Of a stretch of 64,000 nucleotides of DNA, positions 9,425 through 17,701 are shown one piece after another; the stretch's first letter is position 1, and every line of letters starts with the position of its first letter. Location of the stretch: contig NZ_JAHCMU010000003.1 of the NCBI RefSeq assembly GCF_018449435.1, positions 62,001 through 126,000 on the forward strand. The letters are read 5' to 3'. The DNA is from Flagellimonas sp. 389 (lineage in GTDB: Bacteria; Bacteroidota; Bacteroidia; Flavobacteriales; Flavobacteriaceae). The notes below the pieces were generated by a model that saw nothing but the letters and a program-made list of their open reading frames with translations, was not told the DNA's origin and did not search any database. The translations under genes and the position numbers were made by a program.

Positions 9425-10291
9425 TTAGTCTTCTTTTCCTGCCTTAAAAAGAAAATCCTTTTCAGCTTTGGATAAGCTTTCATAACCGGATTTACTGATT
9501 TTGTCTAGAATGGCATCTATTTTACGTTGGTGGGCTTCTTTATCGTAATCCTTGGCGCTTTTGTTTTTGGCAGTGTTCTTCTTGTACACCGTTTTTAATG
9601 GTGCTTTTTTATCCCTAGGCTTGAACCATTGCGCAATAGCATTTCTAAACTTTCCAAAACCTGAACCTATATCGGTTCCTTTTAACAATTGTCGTGCATA
9701 AATATACCCAAGGAGAGCACCACCTAAATGGGCAAGCCTCCCCCCTACATTTCCTCCAGAAGGAATTTGAATTAAATCTACCAAAATAAAGAACGCTCCA
9801 ACATACCAAAGCTTCACATTAAAAAATATGATACGGACTTCTTGGTTTGGAATATAGGCACATACAAATATAAGCACCGCTGTGACCCCAGCGGACGCTC
9901 CAATCAAAGCGGTGTTGGTATTCAATAGTGTAGGGAATACATTGTAGCTCAATAAGAAGATCAATCCCCCTACTATTACCCCTAAAAAATATACATTGAT
10001 AAATCGTTGTACATCAAAAAGATTCAAGAAAATACGTCCTGTAAAATAGAGCATGATCATATTCCAAAAGATATGACCAAAGCCAGCATGGAAGAATGAA
10101 TATGTAACTATGGACCAAGGTTGTCCAAAAAACTCCATGAAATCTTTTGGAAGGTGAAACCAGCTAGCTACCGAACCTCCAAGAAGTGCCAATGCCAAAC
10201 CATCCAGAATGAAAATCAACACATTGAAGGCTATTAGCTTTTCCGCTATAGTTAGCCGAGCAAAATTATACTGTAAACCACCGTTAGCCAT
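9425..10291 (-). CDS. Rhomboid family intramembrane serine protease with basic C-terminal tail
   Basis: This 288-residue protein has about six membrane segments and the rhomboid catalytic pair: Ser in IGASAGVTAV (about residue 130) and His in AHLGGALLGYIYAR (about residue 188). The first loop carries the HAGFGHIFWNMIML segment equivalent to HxxxxHxxxN. After the membrane core comes a ~85-residue lysine-rich cytoplasmic tail (KPRDKKAPLKTVYKK). The substrate is unknown. It follows a second rhomboid gene by only 3 bp, so the two are co-expressed paralogs. Confidence 0.93.
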   Translation of the reverse strand: MANGGLQYNFARLTIAEKLIAFNVLIFILDGLALALLGGSVASWFHLPKDFMEFFGQPWSIVTYSFFHAGFGHIFWNMIMLYFTGRIFLNLFDVQRFINVYFLGVIVGGLIFLLSYNVFPTLLNTNTALIGASAGVTAVLIFVCAYIPNQEVRIIFFNVKLWYVGAFFILVDLIQIPSGGNVGGRLAHLGGALLGYIYARQLLKGTDIGSGFGKFRNAIAQWFKPRDKKAPLKTVYKKNTAKNKSAKDYDKEAHQRKIDAILDKISKSGYESLSKAEKDFLFKAGKED

Positions 10292-10294
10292 AGG

Positions 10295-11029
10295 TTAGTT
10301 CCATCTGTTTTGATTAAACTGATTTTTTTTCCAATACCACATCATAAGGAAGCCGATCAGTGCGCCTCCAATATGGGCAAAGTGAGCTATTCCCGTATTT
10401 ATGTTGCCTATTCCAAAAATTAAATCCCCCAGCAACAACAAAGGCACAAAATACTTGGCCTTAATGGGTACGGGAAGAAATATGAGCATAAGTTTCGCTT
10501 CGGAATACATAAAAGCAAAAGCTACCAAAACACCATATATAGCTCCAGAAGCACCAACAGCTGGCGTATTATAAGCACTCAAAAAATTATCTATTGTGCT
10601 TTTGGAAGCTAAATTGTACCAATCTGGACTATACTGCCCATTAGCCAGAATGTCCAAAACCTGTGTTTCCGTCATCCCAGAATTGACCAAAGCGTTCATA
10701 CCTTCACTAAAAAGATAATAATTGACCCCTGAGTGCAAAAAGGCTGAGCCCAAACCCGCTGAAAAATAAAAGAAGAGGAATTTGTTCCTGCCCCAAACCT
10801 GCTCTAGAGGCGTGCCAAATGCCCATAACGCATACATGTTGAAAAGTATGTGCATGACGCTCCCATGCATGAACATATGGGAAATGACCTGCCACCATTG
10901 AAAATTGGTATTCTTAGGGAACCAAAGTGACAACCATTGGTACATTTGGTCGCCATATAATTGTGTGGCAAAAAACAAAATAACGTTGATGATCAACAGG
11001 TGTTTTACTGCCTCGGTCAATCTACCCAT
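10295..11029 (-). CDS. Rhomboid family intramembrane serine protease
   Basis: This 244-residue membrane protease has the catalytic Ser motif GASGAIYGVLVAF (about residue 160) and the catalytic His in AHIGGALIGFLMMW (about residue 216), with the loop motif HGSVMHILFNMYALW at the N-terminal side. A long periplasmic-type loop of about 40 residues between helices (NYYLFSEGMNALV onward) precedes the catalytic helix. It lies directly after mutL: the mutL stop and this ATG are adjacent, indicating one transcript. The mutL-rhomboid-rhomboid order recurs in flavobacteria, though no functional link to mismatch repair is known. Confidence 0.93.
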   Translation of the reverse strand: MGRLTEAVKHLLIINVILFFATQLYGDQMYQWLSLWFPKNTNFQWWQVISHMFMHGSVMHILFNMYALWAFGTPLEQVWGRNKFLFFYFSAGLGSAFLHSGVNYYLFSEGMNALVNSGMTETQVLDILANGQYSPDWYNLASKSTIDNFLSAYNTPAVGASGAIYGVLVAFAFMYSEAKLMLIFLPVPIKAKYFVPLLLLGDLIFGIGNINTGIAHFAHIGGALIGFLMMWYWKKNQFNQNRWN

Positions 11030-12877
11030 TTAGCTAAATTTTTTTTCAATATCCCCTTCAGAGATAATAATATACGTCAATTTTTGTGAAGGACTTAGTG
11101 TTGGCTCCTTACAACCGAATAAATCGTTTACCAATGCCAATTGTGATTCTTTGTCCAATAACTCCCCTGTTTTTACCGCAAGGTTTTTAGCAAGTGTTGC
11201 TGCTAAAACTTCTGCTTGGGAAATTGAATTTCCTTCGAATCCTTCTTTATAATCTGCCATTATTCGGTCTAATACCGTGCCAATTCCCCTTTCAGAAAGA
11301 ATTAAAGGAACACCTGTCACTTTAACAGTCTCTCCTTCTAAACTTTCAAAAGCAAAACCAACATTGGCGAGACTATCCTTAACTTCTTTTAAAACAGTAA
11401 GTTCTTGTTTTGTAAATGAAAGCTCCAAAGGAAACAAAAGCTGTTGGCTTATACCTTCTTTTACGGTTATCTCGGTCAGGAACTTTTCAAAAAGCACCCG
11501 TTCATGAGCACGATTTTGATTAATGACCAACATACCCGATTTAATAGTACTAACAATATATTTTCTTCTAAGCTGAAAGGTAGTTCCTGTATGTTCTTCG
11601 GTATCAGAATCTGAATAAAAAGTACCTTGGGCAATATTATCGGATTCTATTTGTACACTACTAAAATTGTCGGTCTTTATTTCAGCATCCAACCCTTCGT
11701 ATAGATTTTCCCAACCTTTAGCACTCGTCTTTTTATAAGTGCCCGTACTGCCTGTTTTTTCTTGGGTAGATTGAAATGGATTAAAAGAAGTGTCCACCGT
11801 TACTTTTGGGAGTATTACACCTTTCTCTTTGTACTCGTAGGGAGTATCAAGATTCGGGTCATGGTCAAAATCCAATACGGGAGCCACATTAAATTGTCCC
11901 AAGCTATGCTTTATGGTCGACCGCAAAATAGCGTACATCGTATTTTCATCATCAAACTTAACTTCTGTTTTCGTAGGGTGTATATTGATGTCTATTGATG
12001 ATGGATTTACTTCCAAGTACAAAAAATACCCAGGATACAGATCAGACTTTATGAGCCCTTCAAAGGCCGCTACTACGGAATGATGTAAATATGGACTCTT
12101 GATGAATCTGTCGTTGGCGAAGAAAAACTGTTCTCCCCTACTCTTTTTTGCAAACTCGGGCTTACAGATGAATCCGGAAATTTTGACCACTTCGGTCTCC
12201 TCATTTACCGGAACCAAGCGGTCGCTCATTTTGGTTCCAAAAACATGACTTATCCGCTGCCTGTAGTTGGTCTTTGGCAAGTTAAAAACTTCTGAACCAT
12301 TGTTGTAAAAATGAAATTCAATAGTAGGATGCACTAAAGCAACTCTATGAAATTCATCCATAATGTGACGTAACTCAACTTGGTTTGATTTAAGAAAATT
12401 ACGTCTTGCGGGAATATTGAAGAATAGGTTTTTAACCGCTATCGACGTGCCCTTAGGGGTTGCAATAACTTCTTGTATTACTATTTTACTGCCCTCTATC
12501 TTCAGATGGGTTCCTACCTCGGTACCATCCGTTCTGGTCTGCATATCTACATGGGCAATGGCAGCTATTGAAGCTAACGCCTCTCCCCTAAACCCTTTGG
12601 TCTGTAAATTAAACAAGTCTTGGGCATTGGATATTTTGGAGGTTGCGTGGCGTTCAAAAGACAATCTTGCATCGGTCTCGCTCATTCCCAAGCCATTATC
12701 AACTACTTGAATTAAAGCCTTTCCTCCGTCTTTTACAATTAGTTTTATCAAGGTAGCTTCTGCATCGATTGCATTCTCCAATAACTCTTTCACAACCGAA
12801 GCTGGTCGTTGAACCACTTCCCCTGCCGCGATTTGATTGGCGACATGGTCTGGCAAAAGTTTAATGATATCTGCCAT
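11030..12877 (-). CDS. mutL: DNA mismatch repair protein MutL
   Basis: This 615-residue protein couples MutS mismatch recognition to downstream repair. The N-terminal GHKL ATPase shows KELLENAIDA (E34, N35), VVDNGLGM, TKGFRGEALASI and the later TKTEVKF. A ~120-residue acidic linker precedes the C-terminal dimerisation domain. In that domain the endonuclease motif DQHA(x)2E appears as NQNRAHE (about residues 449-456), so the metal-binding Asp and His are replaced, and the usual C-terminal CPHGRP-type motif is not seen (FGCKEPTLSPSQK instead). The nicking activity may therefore be absent or altered. Its ATG shares one base with the stop of the upstream small membrane protein. Confidence 0.96.
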   Translation of the reverse strand: MADIIKLLPDHVANQIAAGEVVQRPASVVKELLENAIDAEATLIKLIVKDGGKALIQVVDNGLGMSETDARLSFERHATSKISNAQDLFNLQTKGFRGEALASIAAIAHVDMQTRTDGTEVGTHLKIEGSKIVIQEVIATPKGTSIAVKNLFFNIPARRNFLKSNQVELRHIMDEFHRVALVHPTIEFHFYNNGSEVFNLPKTNYRQRISHVFGTKMSDRLVPVNEETEVVKISGFICKPEFAKKSRGEQFFFANDRFIKSPYLHHSVVAAFEGLIKSDLYPGYFLYLEVNPSSIDINIHPTKTEVKFDDENTMYAILRSTIKHSLGQFNVAPVLDFDHDPNLDTPYEYKEKGVILPKVTVDTSFNPFQSTQEKTGSTGTYKKTSAKGWENLYEGLDAEIKTDNFSSVQIESDNIAQGTFYSDSDTEEHTGTTFQLRRKYIVSTIKSGMLVINQNRAHERVLFEKFLTEITVKEGISQQLLFPLELSFTKQELTVLKEVKDSLANVGFAFESLEGETVKVTGVPLILSERGIGTVLDRIMADYKEGFEGNSISQAEVLAATLAKNLAVKTGELLDKESQLALVNDLFGCKEPTLSPSQKLTYIIISEGDIEKKFS

Positions 12878-13161
12878 TAGGAAGTCAGAAATATTGATAA
12901 ATCAAAGTCTATAATGAAGAGAAACAACACTATCAAAATGGCCACAATGATAAGGAATCTGAGTTTGATATTTTTATCGCCCTCATTCTTTAAATCCTCT
13001 ACCGCTGAGGAAAATTTATTTTTAAGACCACGTTGTGTATGTGCAGTACTTCTGTATTTATCCAGTTTATGTTCTATTTTAAAAGGATTGTCTTCACCTT
13101 TATAATAACGTGGTGAATAATTATAAGTTCTATTTTTTCTAAGTTTTAGAAAATTTCGCAT
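12877..13161 (-). CDS. Small basic single-pass membrane protein, unknown function
   Basis: This protein of 94 residues has a basic N-terminus (RNFLKLRKNRTYNYSPRYY), a charged middle, and one membrane helix near the C-terminus (LRFLIIVAILIVLFLFIIDF). I choose ATG 13161 over a TTG 15 bp upstream because an AAAAGGA sequence precedes the ATG and the TTG lies almost on the promoter box. Homologs next to ribH in flavobacteria are sometimes labelled riboflavin synthase subunit beta; nothing in the sequence supports that enzyme function. Its stop overlaps the mutL ATG by one base, so it is translationally coupled to mutL. Confidence 0.75.
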   Translation of the reverse strand: MRNFLKLRKNRTYNYSPRYYKGEDNPFKIEHKLDKYRSTAHTQRGLKNKFSSAVEDLKNEGDKNIKLRFLIIVAILIVLFLFIIDFDLSIFLTS

Positions 13162-13183
13162 CGTATCCTTTTCCAAGTGTTAC

Positions 13184-13191
13184 CAAAGGTA
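13184..13191 (-). promoter_or_regulatory. Bacteroidota -7 box upstream of small membrane protein-mutL operon
   Basis: On the minus strand the sequence reads TACCTTTG, an exact match to TAnnTTTG, 22 bases before the chosen ATG. No clear TTG -33 box is seen at the usual distance, so only the -7 element is claimed. Confidence 0.5.
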
Positions 13192-13254
13192 CTTAAAATC
13201 GAAAAAATGTCCTGAAAAGCAATCCCAAAAAGTGTTAACAGTATATAAAATGCA

Positions 13255-13475
13255 AATACAAGAATCAAACTCAAGTTCAAAAGTCAAAGACAAATTCAAA
13301 ATACAAGTTCAAGTTCAAGAGTTAAGTTCAAACTCAGTAAGACTAACACATGTTCAATTGCATATTATAAACTGTAGCGGAAACACTTATTTTTAATTTT
13401 TTGAACTTGTGCTTGCACTTGAGCTTGAAAAATCCCAATGAAGTAAGGTTGTATTTTGAGTTTGTTTTTGTATTT
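13255..13475. repeat. Inverted array of degenerate hexamers in the ribH-mutL spacer
   Basis: This is the only gene-free stretch over 300 bp (13162-13479). Its left arm (13255-13345) is built of degenerate six-base units around GTTCAA/CAAGTT, and the right arm (about 13398-13470) carries the complement (GAACTT, GTGCTT, GCACTT, GAGCTT). The 22-mer at 13285-13306 and the reverse complement of 13449-13470 agree at 20 of 22 positions, so the two arms can pair into a long imperfect hairpin with a ~50-base centre. No ORF, tRNA or known RNA motif is evident. It starts right after the ribH stop codon and could act as a 3' structure or be a decayed repeat element. Confidence 0.75.
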
Positions 13476-13479
13476 GGAC

Positions 13480-13962
13480 TTACTTACCCAAAACCGCCAT
13501 TTTAATGGCAGCGATAGCAGCTTCTGTACCTTTGTTGCCATGTTTTCCACCGCTGCGGTCCAATGCTTGTTGAAGATTGTTATCTGTCAGCACACAGAAA
13601 ATTACAGGAATATCATAACTGATATTTAAATCTTTAATGCCTTGCGCTGTAGCACTACAAACAAAATCAAAATGACTGGTTTCGCCACGGATAACGCTAC
13701 CAATAGCGATTACTGCATCAATTTTTTGTGTAGTTAGCATTTTTTTACAGCCAAATGTGAGTTCGTAACTGCCCGGAACGTCCCATCTTACAATGTTATC
13801 CGGTAATGCACCGCAATCCAACAGCGCATCAACTGCTCCATCGTAAAGGCCTTCGGTAATTGTTTCGTTCCATTCAGAAACAACAAGCCCAAATCGAAGT
13901 TTCTTCGCATTCGGGATTGTAGATTTATCGTAAACCGATAGATTTTTATTCTCGGTAGCCAT
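13480..13962 (-). CDS. ribH: 6,7-dimethyl-8-ribityllumazine synthase
   Basis: This 160-residue enzyme condenses 5-amino-6-ribitylaminouracil with 3,4-dihydroxybutanone phosphate in the penultimate step of riboflavin synthesis. Conserved motifs are VVSEWNETIT, the VPGSYEL substrate loop, GSVIRGETSHFDFV with the catalytic His, FCVLTDNN, and GNKGTEAAIAAI. The length fits the icosahedral lumazine synthase family. It lies 5 bp downstream of the TPR protein gene and is probably transcribed from that gene's promoter. No other rib genes are in the window and no FMN riboswitch is seen upstream. Confidence 0.97.
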   Translation of the reverse strand: MATENKNLSVYDKSTIPNAKKLRFGLVVSEWNETITEGLYDGAVDALLDCGALPDNIVRWDVPGSYELTFGCKKMLTTQKIDAVIAIGSVIRGETSHFDFVCSATAQGIKDLNISYDIPVIFCVLTDNNLQQALDRSGGKHGNKGTEAAIAAIKMAVLGK

Positions 13963-13967
13963 TTTGA

Positions 13968-14729
13968 CTAATTTTTGGCCAATCCTATAAGTAAATCGAT
14001 ATTATTCGCTTCTTGAGCCATAGAAAATTCACTTTTGATGCGCTCAAAGAAACCTTTAGCTTTTTCTTTTTGTCCCAAATCCATAGCGATTATACCTGCC
14101 TTGTACAAAAATCTAGGGGTTGTATATTCATTTTCACTATGCGCTACAGCTTTTTCATAGTAATCCAAGGCATCTTCTGGTTGGCTCAATTGCGAAAAAG
14201 CATCACCTATACCACCTTTGGCCATAGCTCCCAAAACCGCATCATCCGATGAAAAATTCTCTAGATGGGTAATCGCTTCTTGGTATTGCTGCATATTAAG
14301 GTATGTCATACCAGCAGAGTAGTTCGCAAGATTTGCAGCCTTTGTACCTTTATATTCCTCAATAATATCCAAAAAACCATATTTTCCTTCAGCACCGTTC
14401 AAAGCCAACAAGAAAAGAGAATCCTTTTCCGTTTCATTGGTCAAGGCCTGATCAAAATACTGTTGGGGATAATAAAGCTCGTTTGCAGCGGAAGCTTCCT
14501 TTGGTTTTTGGATAAACTCATTATAACCTAGATATCCAAGAACACCAATGGCAATAGCTGCTATGGCGCCCAAAATATAGTTTTGATTTTTTTGAACCCA
14601 AGCTTCGGTTTTAGAAGCACCTTCATCCAACGTACTGAAAACCTCAGCAGTTGTGCTGTTCTGCTCATCCAGTTGATTTTCCTCAACCTTGTTCTTTGGC
14701 TTAAAGCCTCGCTTCTTGTATGTTGCCAT
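13968..14729 (-). CDS. TPR membrane protein (YfgM-like)
   Basis: This protein of 253 residues starts with MATYKKRGFKPKNK, has one membrane helix (NYILGAIAAIAIGVLGYLGY, about residues 49-68) and a periplasmic region with TPR units (YLNMQQYQEAI, AFSQLSQPEDALDYYEKA, AMDLGQKEKAKGFFERI). The architecture matches YfgM-type ancillary proteins associated with the translocon and periplasmic chaperones, but that role is inferred. An upstream TTG at 14777 lies inside the -33 box of the promoter, so ATG 14729 is the start. It is the first gene of a two-gene unit with ribH. Confidence 0.85.
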   Translation of the reverse strand: MATYKKRGFKPKNKVEENQLDEQNSTTAEVFSTLDEGASKTEAWVQKNQNYILGAIAAIAIGVLGYLGYNEFIQKPKEASAANELYYPQQYFDQALTNETEKDSLFLLALNGAEGKYGFLDIIEEYKGTKAANLANYSAGMTYLNMQQYQEAITHLENFSSDDAVLGAMAKGGIGDAFSQLSQPEDALDYYEKAVAHSENEYTTPRFLYKAGIIAMDLGQKEKAKGFFERIKSEFSMAQEANNIDLLIGLAKN

Positions 14730-14749
14730 CCTTGATTTTATTAATCGGG

Positions 14750-14778
14750 CAAAAATAAAGTTTTTATCCAAAACCAAA
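14750..14778 (-). promoter_or_regulatory. Bacteroidota-type promoter (-33/-7) for TPR-ribH
   Basis: The minus strand reads TTTG, 17 bases, TATTTTTG. Both boxes match the Bacteroidota primary-sigma consensus (TTTG and TAnnTTTG) with acceptable spacing, 20 bases upstream of the TPR gene ATG. Confidence 0.65.
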
Positions 14779-14793
14779 AGGTAATTTATTCGT

Positions 14794-14801
14794 TATTTTT
14801 G
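14794..14801 (+). promoter_or_regulatory. Candidate -7 box for recF
   Basis: TATTTTTG on the plus strand matches TAnnTTTG exactly, 53 bases upstream of the recF ATG. No clear TTTG lies at the -33 position. It shares the 125-bp divergent region with the TPR-ribH promoter. Confidence 0.45.
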
Positions 14802-14854
14802 GAATCTTTAATTAATTGCTAACCGACCGAAATCCTTAGATTTCTTCAGCTTTT

Positions 14855-15934
14855 ATGTTTTTAAGGCACTTATCTTTAGTTAATTATAAAAATTTCGCTT
14901 CCAAGAGCCTGGAATTTGATCCAATAATCAATTGTCTGGTCGGGGATAACGGCGTTGGCAAAACCAATATTCTGGATGCTATTTACCATCTTTCCTTCGG
15001 TAAAAGCTATTTTAACCCAGTTGCCACACAAAATATAAAGCACGAAACCGATTTTTTCGTCATTGAAGGGGAATTTGAAAAAAATGAGCGTAGCGAAAAA
15101 ATCATATGCAGTTTTAAAAGAGGGTTAAAAAAAGTTATCAAAAGAAATGGCAAGGCATACGATAAGTTTTCAGAACATATAGGTTTTTTGCCCCTAGTAA
15201 TCATTTCACCATCTGACAGGGATTTGATCATAGAAGGGAGCGATACCCGTAGAAAGTTTATGGACGGTGTGATTTCCCAATCGGATAAAGCATATTTGCA
15301 AACACTCATTAAATACAATAAAGTATTGGTGCAACGTAATTCACTGCTAAAATACTTTGCCGTAAACCATACGTTTGACGCTGATACTTTAGCAATTTAT
15401 AACGAGCAATTACATGGTTTTGGAACGGAAATACATCAAAAAAGGATGGAATTCATTACCGCTTTCATTCCAATCTTTAAAGAACAGTACGCCCATATTT
15501 CCGAGAAAGAAGAACAGATAATGCTCTCTTACGAAAGTCAACTCGCAGAGAAAAAACTATCCGACCTTTTGGAGAACTCGATAACTAAGGACAGGGCGTT
15601 GCAGTATACAAGCGTGGGCATCCATAAAGATGATCTAAACTTTACCATTGATGGACATCCCATAAAAAAGTTTGGAAGCCAAGGGCAGCAAAAAACATTC
15701 TTGATCGCTTTAAAATTGGCGCAGTTCCATTTTATTAAAGAGCAGGCAAAAACCACACCTATTCTGTTATTGGATGATATTTTTGACAAGTTGGACGAAA
15801 ATCGTGTCTCCCAAATAGTTGCATTGGTGGACAATGATGATTTTGGACAGATTTTTATCAGTGATACGCATGCGGAACGAACCGAAAATGTAGTTAAAAA
15901 CATTCATCAGAGTTATAAAATATTTACCTTGTAG
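14855..15934 (+). CDS. recF: DNA replication and repair protein RecF
   Basis: This 359-residue SMC-like ATPase binds gapped DNA and helps RecOR load RecA. The Walker A motif is G30-DNGVGKT37, an ABC-type signature-like GSQGQQKT occurs near residue 270, and Walker B is [12 protein letters not shown] (about 305-316), followed by a D-loop/His region (FISDTHAER). Length and motif order are standard. It heads a plus-strand run with a lipoprotein and a DUF721 gene, an order seen in flavobacteria away from dnaA/dnaN. Confidence 0.96.
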   Translation: MFLRHLSLVNYKNFASKSLEFDPIINCLVGDNGVGKTNILDAIYHLSFGKSYFNPVATQNIKHETDFFVIEGEFEKNERSEKIICSFKRGLKKVIKRNGKAYDKFSEHIGFLPLVIISPSDRDLIIEGSDTRRKFMDGVISQSDKAYLQTLIKYNKVLVQRNSLLKYFAVNHTFDADTLAIYNEQLHGFGTEIHQKRMEFITAFIPIFKEQYAHISEKEEQIMLSYESQLAEKKLSDLLENSITKDRALQYTSVGIHKDDLNFTIDGHPIKKFGSQGQQKTFLIALKLAQFHFIKEQAKTTPILLLDDIFDKLDENRVSQIVALVDNDDFGQIFISDTHAERTENVVKNIHQSYKIFTL

Positions 15935-15935
15935 C

Positions 15936-16358
15936 ATGAAGCGAATAGTTCTGTTTGTTATAGTTCTGAACTTATGGGGATGCAATGAAACTCCAATTTC
16001 CAAAGAAGATATTTCTTTTTTGAACGGATATTGGGAAATTACAGAAGTTGAGTTCCCAGATGGCCAAAAAAAGAACTATTCCATTAATCCAAGCGTAGAT
16101 TTTATTCAAGTAGAAAATATGGAAGGCTTCCGTAAAAAATTACAGCCTTCATTTAATGGTACCTATACGACTTCAAATGATACTGAATCCTTTAAAATCA
16201 TCCGTATCAATGAAGCATTTACAATACAGTACAAAAAAGACCGGAACGAATGGGAAGAAAAATTGGTGCATTTAGATACTATGTCATTCTCCGTACTCAA
16301 TACAGAAGGAAAGACATATTCTTATAAACGCTTTCAACCTATAACCATACCCAAATAA
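15936..16358 (+). CDS. Small lipoprotein, unknown function
   Basis: This protein of 140 residues has a type II signal peptide with lipobox LWGC (Cys at residue 16). The mature part is a small beta-rich domain with FLNGYWEITEVEFPDG near its start, which resembles lipocalin-like single-domain lipoproteins, though no motif fixes the family. It starts 1 bp after the recF stop, and its TAA overlaps the next ATG by one base (TAATG), so it is embedded in the recF operon. Function is unknown. Confidence 0.75.
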   Translation: MKRIVLFVIVLNLWGCNETPISKEDISFLNGYWEITEVEFPDGQKKNYSINPSVDFIQVENMEGFRKKLQPSFNGTYTTSNDTESFKIIRINEAFTIQYKKDRNEWEEKLVHLDTMSFSVLNTEGKTYSYKRFQPITIPK

Positions 16359-16654
16359 TGGCGAAACGGCACAATTCGTATCTTAATCTAAGTGATGCAC
16401 TGGGGGAGTTCATCAAAGACAACAAGCTCCAAAAAGGTATGGATAAAGTTGAAGCAAAAGATGCCTGGGTAAAATTGATGGGGAACGGGGTGAACAATTA
16501 TACAACCGCTGTAGAGTTGCGCAACGAAACCTTGTTCGTTTCACTATCTTCCTCTGTACTTAGGGAGGAATTAAGCCTGGGAAAAACCAAAATCATTGCA
16601 ATGCTCAATGAAGAATTGGGAAAAGATTTGATTAAGAAGCTGGTTTTACGCTAA
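16358..16654 (+). CDS. DUF721 (DciA-like) protein
   Basis: This 98-residue protein matches DUF721: LGEFIKDNKL, then AWVKLMGNGVNNYT, and the LRNETLFVSLSSSVLREEL strand region. The DUF721 family includes DciA, the helicase-loading protein of bacteria lacking DnaC/DnaI, so a role in replicative-helicase loading is reasonable by family. This copy is the short KH-like core with no long tail. Its place next to recF fits a DNA-replication role. Confidence 0.8.
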   Translation: MAKRHNSYLNLSDALGEFIKDNKLQKGMDKVEAKDAWVKLMGNGVNNYTTAVELRNETLFVSLSSSVLREELSLGKTKIIAMLNEELGKDLIKKLVLR

Positions 16655-16671
16655 TCGTTTTTAGGAGTCTG

Positions 16672-17199
16672 ATGAAAAATTTTATTGAAACGAAAAGGCT
16701 GATACTCTGCGAGGCCACCTTAGAAGATTCAGAATTTTTTTATACGTTATTGAACAGCCCAAATTGGATAGAATTTATTGGAGACAAGGGAGTTCGAACT
16801 CAAGAAGATGCAAAGCAGTATATACAGTCCAATTTGATTGATTCTTATCAAAAAAACGGTTATGGCCTCTTAACAATGTCTTTAAAAGAATCTAAAAAGC
16901 CCATCGGTATTTGTGGTTTTGTTAGACGGGACTATCTAAATAGTCCGGATATAGGATTTGCAATTCTTCCTGAACATGAAGGTAAAGGATACACTACAGA
17001 AGCGTGCGAAGCGATTATAAACTATGGAAAAACCGAACTTAAGTTGCAAACTATTTTAGGGATAACCACTCTTGAAAATACTAAATCGCGCAACCTTCTT
17101 ACCAAAATCGGTCTTTTTGAAATTGGTAATCTTCAACCCGAAAAGAATAAGAGGGAGTTTCTACTTTTTTCCACAAAAAAAGCCACTCAAACTGAGTAG
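16672..17199 (+). CDS. GNAT family N-acetyltransferase
   Basis: This 175-residue protein is of the RimJ/RimL-like GNAT type: ETKRLILCEAT at the N-terminus, the GICGFVRRD beta-strand, IGFAILPEHEGKGYTTEA containing the acetyl-CoA binding loop (E-G-K-G-Y), and NTKSRNLLTKIGL. The acceptor substrate (ribosomal protein, antibiotic or small molecule) cannot be determined. The last codons overlap a bidirectional terminator hairpin (17175-17204), so the CDS encodes part of its own terminator. Confidence 0.88.
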   Translation: MKNFIETKRLILCEATLEDSEFFYTLLNSPNWIEFIGDKGVRTQEDAKQYIQSNLIDSYQKNGYGLLTMSLKESKKPIGICGFVRRDYLNSPDIGFAILPEHEGKGYTTEACEAIINYGKTELKLQTILGITTLENTKSRNLLTKIGLFEIGNLQPEKNKREFLLFSTKKATQTE

Positions 17200-17204
17200 C
17201 TTTT
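17175..17204. terminator. Bidirectional rho-independent terminator between GNAT and ndk
   Basis: The stem pairs AAAAGC-c-ACTC with GAGT-a-GCTTTT around an AAACT loop, with a seven-A run on one side and TTTT on the other. It can end transcription from both converging genes, more strongly for ndk because of the longer T run on the minus strand. Confidence 0.75.
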
Positions 17205-17232
17205 ATATTGTGTATCAAAGTGTAATTATTGT

Positions 17233-17652
17233 CTAAAATATTTCCCTTCCAGAAAAATGGAAAGAACCTTCAATTTTTGCATTTTCATCACTATCTGAAC
17301 CGTGAACCGCGTTTTCTCCTATGCTTGAAGCATATAATTTACGAATCGTACCTTCAGCAGCTTCTTCTGGGTTGGTAGCACCTATTAAAGCACGAAAATC
17401 TTCAACAGCATTGTCTTTTTCCAAAATTGCAGCAACTATTGGACCTCTGGTCATAAATTCCACCAATTCTCCAAAGAAAGGTCGTTCTTTATGGATAGCG
17501 TAGAATTCCTGCGCATCCCTTTTGCTCAATTGCGTGTACTTCATGGCCACTATCTTAAAACCTGCAGCCGTTATCTTTTCCAAAATAGCCCCAATATATC
17601 CGTTTTCTACGGCATCGGGTTTTATCATGGTGAATGTTCTATTTCCGGTCAT
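17233..17652 (-). CDS. ndk: Nucleoside diphosphate kinase
   Basis: This 139-residue enzyme transfers the gamma phosphate of ATP to NDPs through a phospho-histidine. Signatures are [14 protein letters not shown] at the N-terminus and [12 protein letters not shown] with the catalytic His (about residue 115), followed by the terminal FHFSGREIF. The length is standard for the single-domain bacterial enzyme. It is monocistronic, with its own -33/-7 promoter upstream and a shared hairpin terminator downstream. Confidence 0.98.
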   Translation of the reverse strand: MTGNRTFTMIKPDAVENGYIGAILEKITAAGFKIVAMKYTQLSKRDAQEFYAIHKERPFFGELVEFMTRGPIVAAILEKDNAVEDFRALIGATNPEEAAEGTIRKLYASSIGENAVHGSDSDENAKIEGSFHFSGREIF

Positions 17653-17668
17653 TTCTTAAAATTTTGCG

Positions 17669-17698
17669 CAAACTTACGGCTTTTCGACTAATGAACAA
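17669..17698 (-). promoter_or_regulatory. Bacteroidota-type promoter for ndk
   Basis: The minus strand reads TTG, 19 bases, TAAGTTTG, which fits the Bacteroidota -33/-7 pattern. The -7 box ends 16 bases before the ndk ATG. Confidence 0.6.
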
Positions 17699-17701
17699 GA
17701 T

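Noticed and set aside
12877..13176. Riboflavin synthase beta subunit, a label used for similar genes
   Set aside because: The small basic protein has one membrane helix and no lumazine-synthase motif. The real ribH is the next gene. Adjacency is the likely origin of the label.
13255..13475. A CRISPR-like or mini-satellite array near ribH
   Set aside because: The units are six-base, degenerate and in opposite orientation in two arms, with no spacer-repeat alternation and no cas genes in the window.
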